Shown here one piece after another: positions 63,605 to 64,000 of a stretch of DNA of 64,000 bases. The translations under genes and the position numbers were made by a program. The notes under the pieces were generated by a model that saw only the letters and a list, made by a program, of their open reading frames with translations, was not told where the DNA came from and ran no database searches. Source of the DNA: an uncultured Prevotellaceae bacterium (lineage in GTDB: Bacteria; Bacteroidota; Bacteroidia; Bacteroidales; Bacteroidaceae); NCBI GenBank assembly GCA_946185485.1, contig CAMHJQ010000009.1, positions 41,423 to 105,422 of the forward strand, in the 5' to 3' direction. The first letter of the stretch is position 1. Every line of letters begins with the position of its first letter.

Positions 63605-63784
63605 CAACTTTCGCAAGTTGAGTAAGGAGTTGAGGAGTAAGGAGATGTGGAGGTAAAGTAGATTACTTTTAGCCTTTGCACATTGCTCCGAAAGACGGGA
63701 GAAATGTTCGAATGAAGGTGACCTACCTTTACCTCCACATCTCCTTACTCCTATACTACTCGTAAGTTGAGCTTGCGAAACTTG
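63605..63784. repeat. MITE-like element with 26-bp perfect inverted repeat
   Basis: AGGAGTAAGGAGATGTGGAG (63633 onward, 26 bp in all) is matched exactly on the other strand at 63727-63752, enclosing 68 bp. Outer arms CAACTTTCGCAAGTTG (63605-63620) and AAGTTGAGCTTGCGAAACTT (63764 onward) are also related. There is no ORF inside. Confidence 0.75.
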
Positions 63785-63803
63785 AATCATTAAAATTACG
63801 ACA

Positions 63804-63983
63804 ATGAACAACATCATTCACACAATCCGACACACCGCGAGGGCAGCCACCATGCTGCTCCTCGCCCTGCTCACCGCACAGACGGCGTGGGCAGACGGCA
63901 TCAGCTACTTGGATGCCACTGGCACACAACTATTACACTACACACTGAGGTGTACTGATTTAGGTGGTTCTTCTGCAATTTAG
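63804..63983 (+). CDS. Secreted-protein N-terminus, cut short after 59 codons
   Basis: MNNIIHTIRHTARAATMLLL, then ALLTAQTAWADGISYLDATG, is a signal peptide and mature start of the kind that begins very large Prevotella surface proteins. After TQLLHYTL the sequence changes character and stops at TAG 63981. The base run from about 63945 on (ACTGAGGTGTACTGATTTAG) may be the end of an insertion element or other inserted DNA that continues beyond the window. The full gene cannot be judged from here. Confidence 0.5.
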   Translation: MNNIIHTIRHTARAATMLLLALLTAQTAWADGISYLDATGTQLLHYTLRCTDLGGSSAI

Positions 63984-64000
63984 TTGAAGAGGCTTCATTG

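Overview
The window looks like a Prevotellaceae-type Bacteroidota chromosome. Many genes are preceded by the Bacteroidota -7 box (TAnnTTTG), most genes lack a Shine-Dalgarno sequence, and the window carries a SusC/SusD pair, a hybrid two-component regulator, LTSC/LAAC-type lipoprotein signals and the short 'YDLQGRRV..GLYIVNGKKVVIR' tail seen on secreted proteins of Prevotella-like species. Genus assignment is an inference from these features.

Layout. 1-5.6 kb: end of an XRE-cupin regulator, a frameshifted DUF559 gene inside a pair of inverted repeats, an acyl-CoA ligase, a histidine kinase with an upstream lipoprotein, and a secreted cyclophilin. 5.6-8.8 kb: a 22-bp periodic repeat cluster, a LolD-like ABC ATPase and a cation/proton antiporter. 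8.8-19.6 kb: GH31, asd, a large secreted protein, topoisomerase IV/gyrase subunit A, an outer-membrane-type protein, an S41 peptidase, and tRNA-Leu(UAG) and tRNA-Val(GAC). Then comes a remnant region with a candidate structured RNA.

19.9-62.5 kb is one large polysaccharide utilisation locus (PUL). It holds a hybrid two-component sensor (HTCS) overlapping a GH42 gene, a GH37/63-like glycosidase, a GH2 broken by one TAG codon, a GH43-CBM-GH5 enzyme, and a run of secreted modular proteins built from one repeated binding-type module. One of these carries a second GH43. Two small acidic ORFs with strong ribosome binding sites follow, then GH3, GH78-like, SusC, SusD, a SGBP-B-like binding lipoprotein, a BACON-GH5 endoglucanase, GH43 and GH97. 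The make-up resembles beta-glucan-backbone hemicellulose loci such as xyloglucan PULs; the substrate is an inference.

The strongest new observation is a promoter code. Seven sites carry two direct copies of GTTACAnATGAATA spaced exactly 21 bp, with the second copy starting exactly 36 bp before the -7 box. They precede the GH37-like gene, the GH43-GH5 gene, three of the secreted-protein units, the small-ORF/GH3 unit and susC. This is the expected layout for the binding site of the AraC-type output domain of the neighbouring HTCS.

A second theme is short repeat DNA (ATTGAAC, AATTGAC and TTCATTCTTCAC tracts, G/C-rich palindromes and a 59-bp double hairpin) lying between genes and also in frame inside genes. 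In places it supplies stop codons, a signal peptide core and C-terminal linkers.

62.4-64 kb: a truncated lipoprotein gene, an antitoxin/PIN toxin pair, a 26-bp perfect inverted repeat, and a secreted-protein gene that breaks off after 59 codons.
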